A stretch of DNA of 35,516 nt from an uncultured beta proteobacterium. GTDB lineage: Bacteria; Pseudomonadota; Gammaproteobacteria; Burkholderiales; Rhodocyclaceae. A program made the translations under genes and the position numbers. Of the stretch, positions 33,877 to 35,516 are shown one piece after another. The notes beneath the pieces were generated by a model that was not told the origin of the DNA, did not search any database, and was given only the letters and a program-made list of their open reading frames with translations. The first letter of the stretch is position 1. Each line of letters begins with the position of its first letter. The DNA is taken from NCBI GenBank assembly GCA_903848955.1, contig CAINHS010000016.1, positions 1 through 35,516 on the forward strand, in the 5' to 3' direction.

Positions 33877-34647
33877 TCAGGCAGCAACCGCGAGTTGTGC
33901 CTGATTGCCGTCAAGGCGGACGATGCCCTGTTTCGACAGGAGTTCCAGATGAGCGGCCACTCGCGCGGGCTCGAGGCCGAGTTTCTGCGAGATGTCTCCA
34001 GGTGACCCCTCTCCTGCGCGAAGCGCACCCATGATGCGGGCCATGGCCAGCTTGTCCAGGATCAGTTCCTTGAACAAACGGTCGTAGTCCGGCCGGGCGA
34101 AGAATTCCTTGTAGCCGTCTTCCGTCCGCTTCGGCACCCGGAAGCGCTCCCGTTCGACCAGCTTGTAATAGGGCACCAGTTGCGTCGCGGCCTCCAGGCC
34201 GGCTTGCAGGTCGGCAACGTCACGACCTTCTGAAGAGCCGAAGGGACCGAGGCTTTTGATCTTCGCCCCGAACTCGTTCATGACTTCGGCAAAGCGTATG
34301 CCCTCGCCCGCAGACACCCACTCGAGGCGCAGCCGGTCGGGATTGACGCCGATGTCGGCCAGGATGCGCTTGGCGACGAAGCTGTTGCCCAGGGCGTCGT
34401 AGTTGCCTTCGGGGTTGTAGTGGCAGTCGCCGAGATGGCAGCCGCCGATGAACACCCCGTCGGCCTTCTTGGCGAAGGCGCGGAAAATGAACTCCAGGTC
34501 GACGCGACCGGAGCACATCAGGCGGATCACCCGCAGATAGGGCGGATACTGGAAGCGCGAGACGCCGCACAAATCGGCGCCGCCATAGCAGCACCAGTTG
34601 CAGAGAAAGCCGACGATGATCGGTTTGAAATCGGATGGGGCAGCCAT
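33877..34647 (-). CDS. MvhD-like hydrogenase/heterodisulfide reductase delta subunit with C-terminal extension (BamF-like)
   Basis: The first 140 residues match MvhD/FlpD: GFLCNWCCYGGADL, RVIRLMCSGRVDLEFIFRAF, GVFIGGCHLGDCHYNPEGNY. They bind a [2Fe-2S] cluster and pass electrons to HdrA. The remaining roughly 115 residues form an extension ending in a winged-helix-like segment (GDISQKLGLEPARVAAHLEL). All cluster positions are cysteines; no in-frame UGA is present. It lies between the HdrA-like and NuoE-like genes in the same orientation. Confidence 0.88.
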   Translation of the reverse strand: MAAPSDFKPIIVGFLCNWCCYGGADLCGVSRFQYPPYLRVIRLMCSGRVDLEFIFRAFAKKADGVFIGGCHLGDCHYNPEGNYDALGNSFVAKRILADIGVNPDRLRLEWVSAGEGIRFAEVMNEFGAKIKSLGPFGSSEGRDVADLQAGLEAATQLVPYYKLVERERFRVPKRTEDGYKEFFARPDYDRLFKELILDKLAMARIMGALRAGEGSPGDISQKLGLEPARVAAHLELLSKQGIVRLDGNQAQLAVAA

Positions 34648-34698
34648 GCTCAGTCCCTTATCGGTTGCATTGCAATTGCGTTGTCATAGCGGTGCGCT

Positions 34699-35516
34699 TC
34701 AGACCAGTTCCAGCGCTGCGTCGATCTGGTTGAACACTTCGTCGTCCGTGTAGTGGGAGAGGCTGATGGCCGAAGTAGGGCACTTGGAGACGCACAGTCC
34801 GTCGCCCTTGCACAGCACCGCATTGACCACCGCCTTCTTGCCGCGCGGCGTGTCCATGAAGTCGATGGCACCGTAGGTACACACCGAGATGCAGGCACCG
34901 CAGGAAACACAGTCCATACCCTTCACTGCGCAAACCGCACCCGAGGCCACTACGGTGTCGCGCGACAGCAGGGTCAGGGCCCGGCCCGCTGCGCCATAGG
35001 CCTGGGTGATGGTTTCCGACAGGTGCTTGGGATACTGCGCCGTGCCGCAGAGGAACACGCCTTCCGCGGCGAAGTCGACCGGCCGCAGCTTGGCGTGGGC
35101 TTCCTGGAAGAAGCCGTCGGGGCCCAGCGGCACCTTGTACATGCGCGCCAGCTCGGCGGCACCCGGGGCCGGGATCACCGCTGCGGCGAGGATGATGGCA
35201 TCTACGTCCAACTCCAGCTTCCTGCCGAGGACGGGGTCAAGCGCCGTGACGCGGATGAAGTTGCGCCCGCGCTCATCCTTCGCTTCCACCAGGGGCTTGT
35301 CGTCCGCCTCGTAGCGGATGAACTTGACGTTCTGGTTCGATGCCTTGAGGTAGTAGTCCTCGCGAAAACCGTAGGTGCGAATGTCGCGGAAGAGTACGTA
35401 GATCTCCACGTCCGGCTTGAGTTCCTTCATCTTCAGGGCGTTCTTCATGGCGCCGCTGCAGCAGACGCGGGCGCAGTAGTTGCGGTCCTCATTGCGGCAG
35501 CCGACGCACTGGATCA
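34699..35516 (-). CDS. HdrA-like flavoprotein, C-terminal part (BamE-like), runs off the window
   Basis: The frame is open to the right edge, so about 272 C-terminal residues are visible and the N-terminal FAD fold is missing. Visible motifs are CVGCRNEDRNYCARVCCSGA near the edge, FRDIRTYGFREDYY, and FLCGTAQYPKHLSETITQAY. Two C-terminal ferredoxin motifs follow, CVSCGACISVC and CKGDGLCVSKCP. This matches HdrA, the flavin-bifurcating subunit of heterodisulfide-reductase-type complexes. With the four downstream genes it makes the order seen for bamE-bamI of class II benzoyl-CoA reductases. Other HdrA-MvhD complexes are an alternative. Confidence 0.88.
   Translation of the reverse strand, partial: IQCVGCRNEDRNYCARVCCSGAMKNALKMKELKPDVEIYVLFRDIRTYGFREDYYLKASNQNVKFIRYEADDKPLVEAKDERGRNFIRVTALDPVLGRKLELDVDAIILAAAVIPAPGAAELARMYKVPLGPDGFFQEAHAKLRPVDFAAEGVFLCGTAQYPKHLSETITQAYGAAGRALTLLSRDTVVASGAVCAVKGMDCVSCGACISVCTYGAIDFMDTPRGKKAVVNAVLCKGDGLCVSKCPTSAISLSHYTDDEVFNQIDAALELV

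Noticed and set aside
33877-34647. Selenocysteine in the MvhD-like protein, as expected in some Bam complexes
   Set aside because: All cluster positions are encoded by Cys codons and there is no in-frame UGA.

Overview
The window is high-GC DNA with dense operons. It holds lipopolysaccharide heptosyltransferase, ApaH, DsbC and UbiH-family genes, a membrane formate dehydrogenase N, and genes of strictly anaerobic carbon metabolism. This best fits a facultatively or strictly anaerobic betaproteobacterium, probably near the Rhodocyclales/Sterolibacteriaceae. That placement is inferred from protein flavour and gene content, not from a marker gene.

Layout. Positions 1-5000 are mixed: a partial family-9 glycosyltransferase, divergent apaH, a secreted repeat protein broken by a 5-bp duplication, a YpsA-like protein, a tyrosine-recombinase remnant and a HigBA toxin-antitoxin pair. 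Positions 5200-18250 form a selenium island. On the minus strand lie selA, an FccB-like flavoprotein, selB and selC (tRNA-Sec), then fdhA (UGA-encoded selenocysteine at codon 196 with a bacterial SECIS hairpin), fdhB, fdnI and fdhE. On the plus strand, between selA and fdhE, lie an HPP-family membrane protein, a SenB-type selenosugar synthase and a TehB-like methyltransferase. The last two genes overlap by ATGA. selD, senA and senC are not in the window.

Positions 18500-22400 hold dsbC, a UbiH-family monooxygenase, a tRNA with CAT anticodon that has its own promoter and terminator, and an SGNH-hydrolase lipoprotein. Positions 22875-28770 hold a very large (about 1636 aa) one-polypeptide 2-oxoacid:acceptor oxidoreductase followed by fdhD. 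An epoxide hydrolase and a tandem GNAT protein follow.

The right end (31043-35516, minus strand, running off the edge) is a five-gene redox module: HdrA-like, MvhD-like, NuoE-like, NuoF-like and a short NuoG/HoxU-like protein. Its order and composition match the BamE-BamI part of class II benzoyl-CoA reductase complexes as I recall them. The catalytic BamBCD genes would lie beyond the right edge, so this assignment is an inference.

Together the genes suggest an anaerobe that uses selenium for formate oxidation and possibly for a selenosugar-type small molecule, and handles low-potential electrons from 2-oxoacids through a flavin-based confurcating or bifurcating complex. The most novel candidate is the senB-methyltransferase pair inside the selenocysteine island.
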